Assembly: GCA_020722685.1 (NCBI GenBank)
Contig: DYKH01000004.1
Coordinates: forward strand, 54,909 to 100,485
Source: Caldithrix sp.
Lineage (GTDB): Bacteria; KSB1; UBA2214; DYKH01
Direction of reading: 5' to 3'
Length of the DNA: 45,577 bases
Shown here piece by piece: positions 35,040 to 43,581 of this stretch; position 1 is the stretch's first letter, and each line of letters begins with the position of its first letter. Both the position numbers and the translations under genes were made by a program. The notes under the pieces are model-generated. The model had not been told where the DNA came from. It searched no databases and saw only the letters and a program-made list of their open reading frames with translations.

Positions 35040-38000
35040 TCAGATCAAGTCCTGCAAAAAACTCTTGGTAAGCTCCAACTGGCTTTTCCCATGCGGTGCT
35101 TTGAGCTCAAGTGAAAGCCCATCGCCTTCTTGTTTAATCTCCACCGGCTGGTCGACTTTTTGCACGATTTTACCGAGCCAGATTCTGAATTGTTCCCCCT
35201 TAGGAATGGCAGCGCTGGAAAATTTAGCCAAAATCCTGCTATTTCTCAACGCAATTTCTTCTACCTTGGCTTGCCTTGACAATATTTTTATTAAAATATA
35301 GCTCGTCAAATCGCGCGCCGCTTCCGGCAGCGGGCCAAAACGGTCGACCAGCTCGGTCTGCAGATCCTGTATATCCGCTGGCGTTTTTGCTTCGATCAAC
35401 CGTCTGTAAATATCGACGCGTTCCGCCGCCGAGCTCACATACTCAGGAGGGAGGTAGGCATCCACATTCATGTTGATTTTCGGCTCAATGGCGGTTTCAT
35501 CCTTTGGTGCCGCTGGCTCCATGTTAAGGTCTGCTTTGAGCTCGCGGATGGCTTCCTCGATAATCTTGGCGTATAATTCGAAACCCAAAGCATCGACAAA
35601 GCCGCTCTGCTCCGCGCCAAAAATATTTCCGGCGCCTCTTATCTCCAGATCGCGCACCGCAATTTTGTAGCCAGAGCCAAGGTCGGTGTGTTCTTGGATG
35701 GTTTGCAGCCTCTTGATCGCTGTGCGCGACAGTTTTCTCAGCGGCGGTACCAGCAGATAGGCGTAGGCTTGCTGGTTGGATCGACCCACCCGGCCGCGGA
35801 GCTGGTACAGTTGCGATAGGCCAAAACGATCCGCACGGTTGACGATGAGAGTATTGGCGTTTGGCATATCAATTCCGGATTCGATGATCATGGTGCAAAT
35901 GAGACATTGAACCTCGCCGCGGGAAAAAGCCACCATAACTTTCTCTAATTCGGCGCTGTTCATTTGCCCATGCGCGACCGCAAAGGTCACTTCAGGAATC
36001 AATTCCCTCAGCAGGCCGGCAATGGCGTGAATGCTTTGCACTCGATTGTGGACAAAAAAGACTTGCCCACCGCGCTGAACCTCCTTAAGGATGGATTCGC
36101 GGATATGCTCACGATCGAATCTGCACACTTCGGTGTACACGGGATGCCGATTGCTCGGCGGAGTATTGATGATGGACATGTCTCTTGCACCCATGAGAGC
36201 GAGGTGCATGGTTCGCGGAATCGGAGTGGCCGATAAGGTCAGTGTATCAACCGTGGCTTTGAGCAATTTCAGGCGCTCTTTGTGAAGCACGCCGAATTTC
36301 TGTTCCTCGTCGACGATCAAAAGACCCAGATCAGAAAATTTCACATCTGTTGAAAGTAGACGATGCGTGCCAATGATAAGGTCGATCTTCCCTTTGGCCA
36401 GATTCGCTACAATTTCCTTTTGCTGCGCTGGCGATCTAAAACGGGACAGCATTTCTATCTTGACCGGATATGCCCTTAGCCTTTCGGAAAAGGTGTTGTA
36501 ATGCTGTTGCGCCAAGACTGTCGTTGGAACGAGAACGCATACTTGTTTGCCGTCATTGAGGGCTTTGAATGCGGCGCGAATGGCGACCTCCGTCTTGCCA
36601 TACCCTACGTCGCCACAGACTAACCGCTCCATTGGGATGGACTTTTCCATGTCGGCCTTAATCTCATCAACGGCGTTCAATTGATCTACGGTTTCTTCAT
36701 AAACAAAAGAGGCCTCCAACTCCTTTTGCCAAACAGTATCCTTCGAAAAAGCATAGCCGGACTGCATCTTCCTCATCGCATACAGCCGGATGAGCTGACT
36801 CGCGACCTCCTTCACGCGCGCCTTGGTGCGTTTCTTAAGTCTCTCCCAGTCTGCGTTGCCAAGCTTGTTAAGGGACGGAACCACGCTTTCTCGGGAAGAG
36901 TATTTTTGCACGCAGTCCATTTTTTCCAAAGGAACGTAGACAATGTCGCCATCGCGGTACTCGATGACCAGACATTCGCGCTCCCGGTCATACGCCTTGA
37001 TTCGTTTCAGGCCGCGATAGATACCGATGCCGTAATCCGCATGGACGACAAAATCCCCATTCTTCATAGCGGCAAAATCGTTGAAGGAGATTTTTCGGGT
37101 AGCCATTTTGCCGGCTTTTGGCAGTCGCTGGCGTCCATAGATGTTCTTATCGGTATAGACAGCGAGGCCCGATTCCGGCCACAAGAAGCCATCGGAAAGA
37201 TTTAGCTTTTCCACCAGAATCCCTTCGGGAAAGCTTTCTTCGGCAAACAAATCTCTCAGACGATTGGTCTGTGCTTCAGAATCGCAAAGCACGGCCACCG
37301 ATGGACTGCGAGACCCTGCGGAATTCTCACGCCAGTGGCGATGCGTCTCGTCCCTAAAAAGGCTTAAATTCCCGCCAAAGTGCGCGCATGGCTGCATACC
37401 GAAATCGACGAGTTTCGTGGAATGGTCACCAAAGCGGCCAAAGTCCACATGCTTAAATGCGCCCAGCAATTTCTCTATGATGCGCCGGTGACCATAATAA
37501 GCGTCATAGTGCAATTGATGCGCTTGGTCGGTTTCGGCGGCCTGCGACTCGAATTTGATGGACCAATTCTTCTCCCAGTCCTCGAGCTCATTGAGAAATA
37601 GAGAACGATTGAAAAAACACATTAGAGCATCGGGGGGGAAATATTCAAGCAAAGTGCTCTCGAGCTGCAGACTGTCGATGGGCTGCTCATCGTATGGTAA
37701 GTACGGTCCCGCCGAGCTCAAAGGCAAGACATCAATATGCTCGCGCTTGCTGATGGATCGCTGAGATTCGACGTCAAATTCGCGGATGGATTCAATCTGG
37801 TCACCAAAACACTCGATTCTGAACGGATGCAATTCTTCATACAGAAACACATCGATTAAGCCGCCGCGGACGCTCATTTCTCCGGGGCGATTAACTCGCT
37901 CCTCCCGTACATAACCTATTTGCACCAAGCTCTCGATGAGAGATCCGAATTCGACGTTCGCGCCGGTGCTCACCTGAATCCGGTGAGCAGCAAGATCATT

Positions 38001-38399
38001 TCGATTTGCGACCTTTTCGATCAGAGCAGGTGCAGAAGTGACGACGACGATCTTTTGTTGATCTAAAAGTTTCTTGAGGGCCAAAATCCTGCCGCCCACA
38101 ACAGAGCTCGTAGGCCCCACCTCGCTCCAGGCCTGCTTGCTGATGGCCGGGAAAAAGCTTACTAGCTCCTCGCCCAAGAGCTCAACCAGATCCTCATTCA
38201 GTTGCCGGGCTTCCTCCTCGGTCGGCAAGAGGCAAATTGTCGTTTGCGAAAGGCTCTCGAACAGCAAACCAACAAGCAAAGAGCGGGCAGAGCCAATCAC
38301 TCCCATGATGGGAACGGATTTCGCGTCTTTTATCCGGTTTACCAAATCAGCGAACTGCCGGCTTGATGATATAACACTTTTCAGATACTCTTTGACCAC
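35040..38399 (-). CDS. mfd: Transcription-repair coupling factor Mfd
   Basis: At 1119 residues this is the usual Mfd length. N-terminal UvrB-homology domains (residues ~1-330) lead into the RNA-polymerase interaction domain (~400-470, containing NGDFVVHADYGIGIYRGLKRI). A superfamily-2 translocase follows: Walker A MERLVCGDVGYGKTEVAIRA, DEEQ box VDEEQKFGV, SATPIPRT, and RGRVGRSNQQAYAYLL. The C-terminal TRCF domain follows (DAYLPPEYVSSAAERVDIYR). Mfd removes stalled RNA polymerase and recruits UvrA for transcription-coupled repair. It lies between murQ (22 nt) and the parvulin genes. Confidence 0.97.
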   Translation of the reverse strand: MVKEYLKSVISSSRQFADLVNRIKDAKSVPIMGVIGSARSLLVGLLFESLSQTTICLLPTEEEARQLNEDLVELLGEELVSFFPAISKQAWSEVGPTSSVVGGRILALKKLLDQQKIVVVTSAPALIEKVANRNDLAAHRIQVSTGANVEFGSLIESLVQIGYVREERVNRPGEMSVRGGLIDVFLYEELHPFRIECFGDQIESIREFDVESQRSISKREHIDVLPLSSAGPYLPYDEQPIDSLQLESTLLEYFPPDALMCFFNRSLFLNELEDWEKNWSIKFESQAAETDQAHQLHYDAYYGHRRIIEKLLGAFKHVDFGRFGDHSTKLVDFGMQPCAHFGGNLSLFRDETHRHWRENSAGSRSPSVAVLCDSEAQTNRLRDLFAEESFPEGILVEKLNLSDGFLWPESGLAVYTDKNIYGRQRLPKAGKMATRKISFNDFAAMKNGDFVVHADYGIGIYRGLKRIKAYDRERECLVIEYRDGDIVYVPLEKMDCVQKYSSRESVVPSLNKLGNADWERLKKRTKARVKEVASQLIRLYAMRKMQSGYAFSKDTVWQKELEASFVYEETVDQLNAVDEIKADMEKSIPMERLVCGDVGYGKTEVAIRAAFKALNDGKQVCVLVPTTVLAQQHYNTFSERLRAYPVKIEMLSRFRSPAQQKEIVANLAKGKIDLIIGTHRLLSTDVKFSDLGLLIVDEEQKFGVLHKERLKLLKATVDTLTLSATPIPRTMHLALMGARDMSIINTPPSNRHPVYTEVCRFDREHIRESILKEVQRGGQVFFVHNRVQSIHAIAGLLRELIPEVTFAVAHGQMNSAELEKVMVAFSRGEVQCLICTMIIESGIDMPNANTLIVNRADRFGLSQLYQLRGRVGRSNQQAYAYLLVPPLRKLSRTAIKRLQTIQEHTDLGSGYKIAVRDLEIRGAGNIFGAEQSGFVDALGFELYAKIIEEAIRELKADLNMEPAAPKDETAIEPKINMNVDAYLPPEYVSSAAERVDIYRRLIEAKTPADIQDLQTELVDRFGPLPEAARDLTSYILIKILSRQAKVEEIALRNSRILAKFSSAAIPKGEQFRIWLGKIVQKVDQPVEIKQEGDGLSLELKAPHGKSQLELTKSFLQDLI

Positions 38400-38421
38400 T
38401 GGTTAGCTCTCGCATCCCGCT

Positions 38422-39336
38422 TTATTCAATGCTTACAGCTTGGCGAACGAATCCACCTGCGGCACGGATTCGCCGCTGCGCTTCTTCCTTCCCTACATTC
38501 GCCATGATCATCACAATGGCGGTCTTTACGTGGCCACCAGCCCTCTGCAACGCTTCCGCGGCTTCCGCGTAGGATACTCCCGTGATCATCATGACGATCC
38601 GCTTGGACCTTTCTTCCAGTTTCTTTGAAGTCATTTGTAGGTCCACCATCATGTTGCCGTAGACTTTGCCAATTCGAATCATCGAAGTGGTAGTGATCAT
38701 ATTCAGAATCAGCTTAGTTGCTGTCCCGGCCTTCATCCGCGTAGAACCCATAATGACCTCGGGACCGACGACCGGGCAGATGGCAACATCCACCTTAATA
38801 GTCATTTCTTGGCGGGGGTTGCAAGTGACATAGATAGTCTTGGCGCCAATCTCCCGGGCCTTGTCGATGGCGCCAATAACATAAGGCGTACGCCGGCTGG
38901 CGGCGATGCCGCAGACGACATCCTTATGAGTGACTCCCCTCGCCATCAGATCCTTTTGTCCGATGGCGTATTTATCCTCGGCGCCTTCTTGTGCCCGGGT
39001 GAGTGCGCTATGGCCGCCAGCGATGATTCCTTGCACCATTTCCGGCGGAACGCCAAAAGTTGGTGGGCATTCCGATGCGTCCAGCACCCCTAACCGCCCA
39101 CTGGTCCCGGCGCCAACGTAAAAAAGCCGGCCGCCGGATTTGAATGCCTGCACCACCACTTCCACTGCTTTTTCAATATAATCGATTTCTTGTCGGACAA
39201 TGCCGGGAACCTGCATGTCCTCATCATTGATGAGATACAGAATTTCTTTGATGGACTTTTGGTCGATGTTCTCCGTTTTAGGATTGCGAGCCTCTGTTGT
39301 CAAATTTCTTATTTCGTCAAATACTGAGCGCGACAC
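38422..39336 (-). CDS. murQ: N-acetylmuramic acid 6-phosphate etherase
   Basis: The protein has 304 residues, full length for MurQ. The N-terminal signature LTTEARNPKTENIDQKSIKE, the SIS-domain core RLFYVGAGTSGRLGVLDASE, the ECPPTFGVPPEMVQGIIAGG loop and the STRMKAGTATKLILNMITT motif are all present. It cleaves the lactyl ether of MurNAc-6-phosphate in peptidoglycan recycling to give GlcNAc-6-phosphate and lactate. No anmK or murR partner is nearby; it sits between rsmG and mfd. Confidence 0.96.
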   Translation of the reverse strand: MSRSVFDEIRNLTTEARNPKTENIDQKSIKEILYLINDEDMQVPGIVRQEIDYIEKAVEVVVQAFKSGGRLFYVGAGTSGRLGVLDASECPPTFGVPPEMVQGIIAGGHSALTRAQEGAEDKYAIGQKDLMARGVTHKDVVCGIAASRRTPYVIGAIDKAREIGAKTIYVTCNPRQEMTIKVDVAICPVVGPEVIMGSTRMKAGTATKLILNMITTTSMIRIGKVYGNMMVDLQMTSKKLEERSKRIVMMITGVSYAEAAEALQRAGGHVKTAIVMIMANVGKEEAQRRIRAAGGFVRQAVSIE

Positions 39337-39450
39337 CTCTCACTCCTTTTTCTAAGTAGACGGATTTCAGTTCTCATACTCCCGAACTGCGACAGCAATT
39401 GCTGCGCTATACTAAATAGCAATGCTGGCGTCTCTTTGCAGAAAGGCGAT

Positions 39451-40104
39451 CTACTTTCGAGAGACGAGTACGATTCGTTTCGACAGGTCTCGCCTATCAT
39501 AAGTCGGCCGGATAGAAACCGTCTTCATAAAAACATCCGGAAACGAGCCAACCATTTCCTCCATCTCACCGGACAGATCCCCGCCTTTTTGAACAGCCAG
39601 GAATCCATCAGCTTTCAAAAGCGGCGCGCTCCACTCCCAGACTCTTCTTAGACTCGCGACCGCCCTAGAGACGATCACATCAAATCCATATTGGTGACCG
39701 CCAAAAACCAAGTCCTCGGCGCGCTGGCATATTACCTCCGTGTGGTGAAGGTGTAATTGCTCAACCACTTCCTGCAAAAAAAGACTTTTCATCCTTTTGG
39801 AATCGACAAGCGTCATCCTTATGGATGGGTGAAGTATTTTGATGATGACTCCTGGGAAGCCCGCCCCCGAGCCAAGATCCATCACCCTCGCCGCTGTCGG
39901 AATGTTCAAACTTTGGCAAAAATCAATGGACTCTGCAATATGGCGTGTGACAATTCTGCCGACATCCCCTTTTGAAAGCAAATGGGTACGCCGGCTCCAC
40001 TCCTCAATGAGCTCTATGTATCCCGTTAACTGGCCGACTTGGGCCGCGTTGAGCCCCCATGTGGGAGCCAGCTTTGTTAGCATACGTTTGTTTTCGGGAA
40101 GCAT
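39451..40104 (-). CDS. rsmG: 16S rRNA (guanine(527)-N(7))-methyltransferase
   Basis: The 217-residue protein has the RsmG/GidB features: EWSRRTHLLSKGD...RHIAESIDF, SAM motif VMDLGSGAGFPGVIIKILHP, LVDSKRMKSLFLQEVVEQL and a conserved ISRAVASL-type strand (DVIVSRAVASLRRVWEW). It methylates N7 of G527 in 16S rRNA. It follows mnmG (gidA) by 9 nt, the classic gidA-gidB order close to the replication origin. The usual next genes parA and parB are absent; murQ follows instead. Confidence 0.95.
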   Translation of the reverse strand: MLPENKRMLTKLAPTWGLNAAQVGQLTGYIELIEEWSRRTHLLSKGDVGRIVTRHIAESIDFCQSLNIPTAARVMDLGSGAGFPGVIIKILHPSIRMTLVDSKRMKSLFLQEVVEQLHLHHTEVICQRAEDLVFGGHQYGFDVIVSRAVASLRRVWEWSAPLLKADGFLAVQKGGDLSGEMEEMVGSFPDVFMKTVSIRPTYDRRDLSKRIVLVSRK

Positions 40105-40113
40105 GCGCTGGGC

Positions 40114-42048
40114 TTACGTTTCACGTGAAACCTTTGGCTTTCGGTGGCCGTTGCCGCTATGAATGTAAACCATAAGAATGGCGATATCAGAAGGGGACAC
40201 TCCCAAAATACGTGACGCCTGCCCCAAAGTCCTTGGCCGCATCTTAGACAGTTTCTCCCTGCTTTCAGAAGATATGGATTTCAATTGTGCGTAATCGATG
40301 TGTTCCGGAATGGTCAAATTCTCAAGCTCTTGCATCCTCTCAACCTGCTCTCGCTGTCGCTGCAAAAATCCTTCGTACTTTATCTCGATTTCGACCTGTT
40401 CCCGGACGCCTCGCCAAAAGGGATCGTCCGAGCAGCGAAATAGCTCGCTCGAATTCAGCGCAGCGAAATCGGTCAGGTGAACCTCCGGGCGCTTTAGCAG
40501 TTTAGCCCACGTTTCCGCCGCTTTCAAGGGAGTCGAACCAACCTTTTCCAGTATCGGATTGACTTCTTCTGGAGCGGGGCGTAGGTTTTGCAGTTCCTTG
40601 ATAGCCTCCGCGATTTTTTCCTGTTTCTTTTGCACGGTCAGAAATGTATCTCTCGAAATCAAGCCAAACCGGTAGCCGTGCTGCATGAGACGCAAATCGG
40701 CGTTGTCCTGGCGTAGCAGTAAACGATGCTCCGCGAGGGAGGTGAAGATGCGATACGGCTCAGCCAAATCCTTCGTCACCAAGTCGTCGACCAGCACACC
40801 GATGTAGGCTTCGGAGCGATCCAAAACAAACGCCTCTTCACCACGAATTTTTAAGACGGCGTTGATCCCCGCCATCAACCCTTGTGCGGCCGCCTCCTCG
40901 TAGCCCGAGGTGCCGTTTATTTGTCCCGCGAAAAAGAGGTTCTCGACCAACTTCGTTTCCAAGGATGGCTTGAGCTGGTGCGGCGGGAAATAATCGTATT
41001 CGATGGCATAGCCCAATCGGGTCAACCTCGCCTTCTCCAAGCCGGGGATGGTATGAATGGCTCGTACTTGGACATCCTCCGGAAGGCTTGTGGAGAAGCC
41101 GTTCAGATAATACTCACTGCTCTCCCGTCCTTCCGGCTCAAGAAAGATTTGGTGGCTCGGCTTCTCAGAGAAGCGGAAGATTTTATCTTCGATGGAGGGG
41201 CAGTATCTTGGCCCTTTGCTCTTGATGACGCCGGTATACAATGGGGAACGATCTAACCCCGATTTCAAAATCGCGTGCGTTTCGGCAGTGGTGTTGGTTA
41301 AATAACAAGGCAGTTGCTCCAGGTCAATTTTGGGATGACGGTACGAAAAAGGTTGAGGATTATCATCCCCGCTCTGCAACCTGGTGGAGGAAAAATCGAT
41401 GCTTTTGCCGTCGATTCTTGGTGGCGTCCCCGTCTTCAACCTCCCCACCTCAAATCCCACCCGCTGCAATTGCTCACTCAATCCCACGGACGGCAACTCA
41501 CCGGATCGTCCGCCGGGGAAATGCGTCAGGCCCACGTGAATCAGACCACTGAGGAAAGTGCCTGCGCACAAGATAACGGCTTTGGAGAAAATCTTTGTGC
41601 CGATATCCGTGACGATCCCTTCAATCTTTCCATCCTCGATGACCAACTCGGCGACGTGATGCTGGCGCAGATGCAGGTTGCGCTGTTGTTCGATGGACTT
41701 TTTCATGCGCAGGGAATAGCCGATCCGATCGTTCTGGGATCGGGGAGACCAGACCGAGGGGCCTTTTGATTTGTTGAGCATGCGGAATTGGATACCTGAA
41801 TCATCCGCGACCAAACCCATTTCCCCGCCCAAAGCATCGATCTCGCGAACCAATTGTCCCTTCGCCAATCCGCCGATAGCCGGGTTACAGGACATTTGCG
41901 CAACAGTAAAGAGATTGATGGTCGTGAGCAGAGTTTTCGCGCCCATGCGGGCCGCGGCCAAAGCTGCCTCGCAACCTGCATGGCCTGCTCCGATGACTAT
42001 GACATCATATTCGCTATCTTTGCTATTCACAGGTTTCACGTGAAACAC
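40114..42048 (-). CDS. mnmG: tRNA uridine-5-carboxymethylaminomethyl modification enzyme MnmG (GidA)
   Basis: The protein has 644 residues. The N-terminal FAD-binding motif is VIVIGAGHAGCEAALAAARM, followed by MSCNPAIGGLAKGQLVREID. The family's C-terminal helical domain that binds MnmE is intact (IPEHIDYAQLKSISSESREK and RTLGQASRILGVSPSDIAIL). With MnmE it installs the cmnm5 group at the wobble uridine of several tRNAs. The start is a GTG at 42048, two bases past the mnmE stop; the first residues FHVKP are encoded by a parS site. The frame's last residues are encoded by a second parS. RsmG follows after 9 nt. Confidence 0.96.
   Translation of the reverse strand: MFHVKPVNSKDSEYDVIVIGAGHAGCEAALAAARMGAKTLLTTINLFTVAQMSCNPAIGGLAKGQLVREIDALGGEMGLVADDSGIQFRMLNKSKGPSVWSPRSQNDRIGYSLRMKKSIEQQRNLHLRQHHVAELVIEDGKIEGIVTDIGTKIFSKAVILCAGTFLSGLIHVGLTHFPGGRSGELPSVGLSEQLQRVGFEVGRLKTGTPPRIDGKSIDFSSTRLQSGDDNPQPFSYRHPKIDLEQLPCYLTNTTAETHAILKSGLDRSPLYTGVIKSKGPRYCPSIEDKIFRFSEKPSHQIFLEPEGRESSEYYLNGFSTSLPEDVQVRAIHTIPGLEKARLTRLGYAIEYDYFPPHQLKPSLETKLVENLFFAGQINGTSGYEEAAAQGLMAGINAVLKIRGEEAFVLDRSEAYIGVLVDDLVTKDLAEPYRIFTSLAEHRLLLRQDNADLRLMQHGYRFGLISRDTFLTVQKKQEKIAEAIKELQNLRPAPEEVNPILEKVGSTPLKAAETWAKLLKRPEVHLTDFAALNSSELFRCSDDPFWRGVREQVEIEIKYEGFLQRQREQVERMQELENLTIPEHIDYAQLKSISSESREKLSKMRPRTLGQASRILGVSPSDIAILMVYIHSGNGHRKPKVSRET
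40118..40131. promoter_or_regulatory. parS centromere-like site, copy 1 (end of mnmG)
   Basis: A perfect GTTTCACGTGAAAC palindrome, the core of the chromosomal parS consensus bound by ParB/Spo0J, lies within the last codons of mnmG (coding V-S-R-E-T). Sixteen-base flanks are cGTTTCACGTGAAACc, so the outer bases differ from the full consensus. Confidence 0.9.
42033..42046. promoter_or_regulatory. parS centromere-like site, copy 2 (start of mnmG)
   Basis: A perfect GTTTCACGTGAAAC palindrome coincides with mnmG codons 1-6 (F-H-V-K). With flanks gGTTTCACGTGAAACA it matches the 16-bp parS consensus TGTTTCACGTGAAACA at 15 positions. ParB nucleation here would help segregate the newly replicated origin. 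Confidence 0.92.
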
Positions 42049-42049
42049 A

Positions 42050-43462
42050 TCATTTGCCGATGCAAAACTTGGAAAAGATGTCTTGCAGGATTTCTTCGCT
42101 GGTTACCTCTCCCGTAATTTCTCCGATGGCCCTCAAGGCCGCCCGCAAATCCACTGCAATCAAATCAGCCGGGCAGTTCTTGCTGATCGAGCTTTTTGCC
42201 GCCGCTAAGAAGGTAGCCGCCCTCTTTAAGGCGTCTTTATGTCGCGCCTTGCCAATGATCGAATCCATCGGTGCTTCCCGATCACTCAAAGCCATCTTGA
42301 CCAACTCCCGTTCCAGCGTCGGCATCCCCTGACCACTCTTCGCTGAAACCTCGACTGCCTCGATGCCATATTCAGTGCCCACTGTTCGCCGGAAGACCTT
42401 CTGTGGCAAGTCACACTTGTTAATAACAGCCAACACTTTTCTATCCTCCTGCCCGGCGTTGCGCTCCAAACTGTCCAGAATCCGGAGGTCTTGGCTCGTT
42501 AAATCTTCGCTTCCATCGAGGACGACAACCAAAATGTCCGCCTTCTCCATTAGTCTTTCCGTGCGTGTTACGCCGGCTTTTTCCACTTTGTCGTCTGTCT
42601 CTCGCAGCCCGGCGGTATCCGTGGCCCGAAAGAGTACACCTTCAATATCCAGCCTCTCCTCCAGACTGTCCCGAGTTGTGCCGGGTATGTCGGTTACTAT
42701 CGCTCGATCTTCTTGCAGAAGCGCGTTAAGAAGACTCGACTTGCCCACGTTGGGTCGACCAATGATCACCAAGTGAGCGCCTTCCCGAATGATCTTGCCA
42801 AACGTAAAAGACCTGATGAGCTCCGCGATCTCTTTTTCCAGGCGCTCAATCATACGAACCAACTCCTCACGATCTGCGAAATTCACATCTTCATCGGCAA
42901 AGTCCAACTCAAGCTCTAAGGACATGCAGCCGCTCTTGATATCTTCCCGCAATCGTTCCAGTCGTGTGGATAACTTGCCAAAAGCTTGCGAGACGGAGAG
43001 TTGCAGGCTTGCGCGTGTTTGCGCAGCGATGATGTCCGCAACCCCTTCAGCTTGCGCCAAATCCATTTTGCCGTTCAGAAAGGCCCGCTTGGTGAATTCC
43101 CCGGGTTCCGCCAAGCGTGCATCGTTGGCGATCAAAAGATCCAGAATCTCATGCACTATATACCGGCTGCCATGACAGCTAATTTCCACGACATCCTCCC
43201 CGGTATAAGAGTTGGGAGATTCAAATTTCGTGAGAATCACTTCATCGATGACTTCGTCATCGCCGCTTGACCCGGTATTCCTTATGATGCGACCGTGAAT
43301 CGCCATTCGCGGTTTAATGGACGAAAAATCCTTTTTGCACAAAAATATCTTATTCGCGATATCAAAACTGTGCTTGCCGCTCATTCGTATTACAGCAATA
43401 GCGCCGGTGCCGTTTGGCGTGGAAAGGGCGGCAATGGTATCCTGTAAGCTGTGGGCCATCAT
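42050..43462 (-). CDS. mnmE: tRNA modification GTPase MnmE (TrmE)
   Basis: The protein has 470 residues. The N-terminal tetrahydrofolate-binding domain starts TIAALSTPNGTGAIAVIRMS. The GTPase domain near 215-380 shows GRPNVGKSSLLNALL (G1), DIPGTTRD (G2/G3), and NKCD (G4). The C-terminal helical domain ends with the conserved C-x-G-K motif (FCIGK), the catalytic tail for tRNA modification. With MnmG it adds carboxymethylaminomethyl at U34. A second Met follows the first, so the start could be one codon later. YidC lies upstream behind a terminator-like hairpin. Confidence 0.97.
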   Translation of the reverse strand: MMAHSLQDTIAALSTPNGTGAIAVIRMSGKHSFDIANKIFLCKKDFSSIKPRMAIHGRIIRNTGSSGDDEVIDEVILTKFESPNSYTGEDVVEISCHGSRYIVHEILDLLIANDARLAEPGEFTKRAFLNGKMDLAQAEGVADIIAAQTRASLQLSVSQAFGKLSTRLERLREDIKSGCMSLELELDFADEDVNFADREELVRMIERLEKEIAELIRSFTFGKIIREGAHLVIIGRPNVGKSSLLNALLQEDRAIVTDIPGTTRDSLEERLDIEGVLFRATDTAGLRETDDKVEKAGVTRTERLMEKADILVVVLDGSEDLTSQDLRILDSLERNAGQEDRKVLAVINKCDLPQKVFRRTVGTEYGIEAVEVSAKSGQGMPTLERELVKMALSDREAPMDSIIGKARHKDALKRAATFLAAAKSSISKNCPADLIAVDLRAALRAIGEITGEVTSEEILQDIFSKFCIGK

Positions 43463-43485
43463 TTTCCAGCATCTTCACGGCTAAA

Positions 43486-43515
43486 TAGAAAACCCCACTG
43501 CATTGTTCGTGGGGC
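43486..43515 (-). terminator. Probable intrinsic terminator after yidC
   Basis: On the minus strand a 6-bp GC-rich stem, CCCCAC (paired with GTGGGG, 43510-43515 and 43494-43499), with a 10-nt loop, is followed by TTTTCTATTT. It lies about 70 nt after the yidC stop and just ahead of the mnmE start, in the right orientation. Confidence 0.6.
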
Positions 43516-43581
43516 GTTCTCGGTATGAGTACGAAAAACCTTTCTGCATGCAAATCAAGAAAAGAAACGCTCAGGCGCTGA

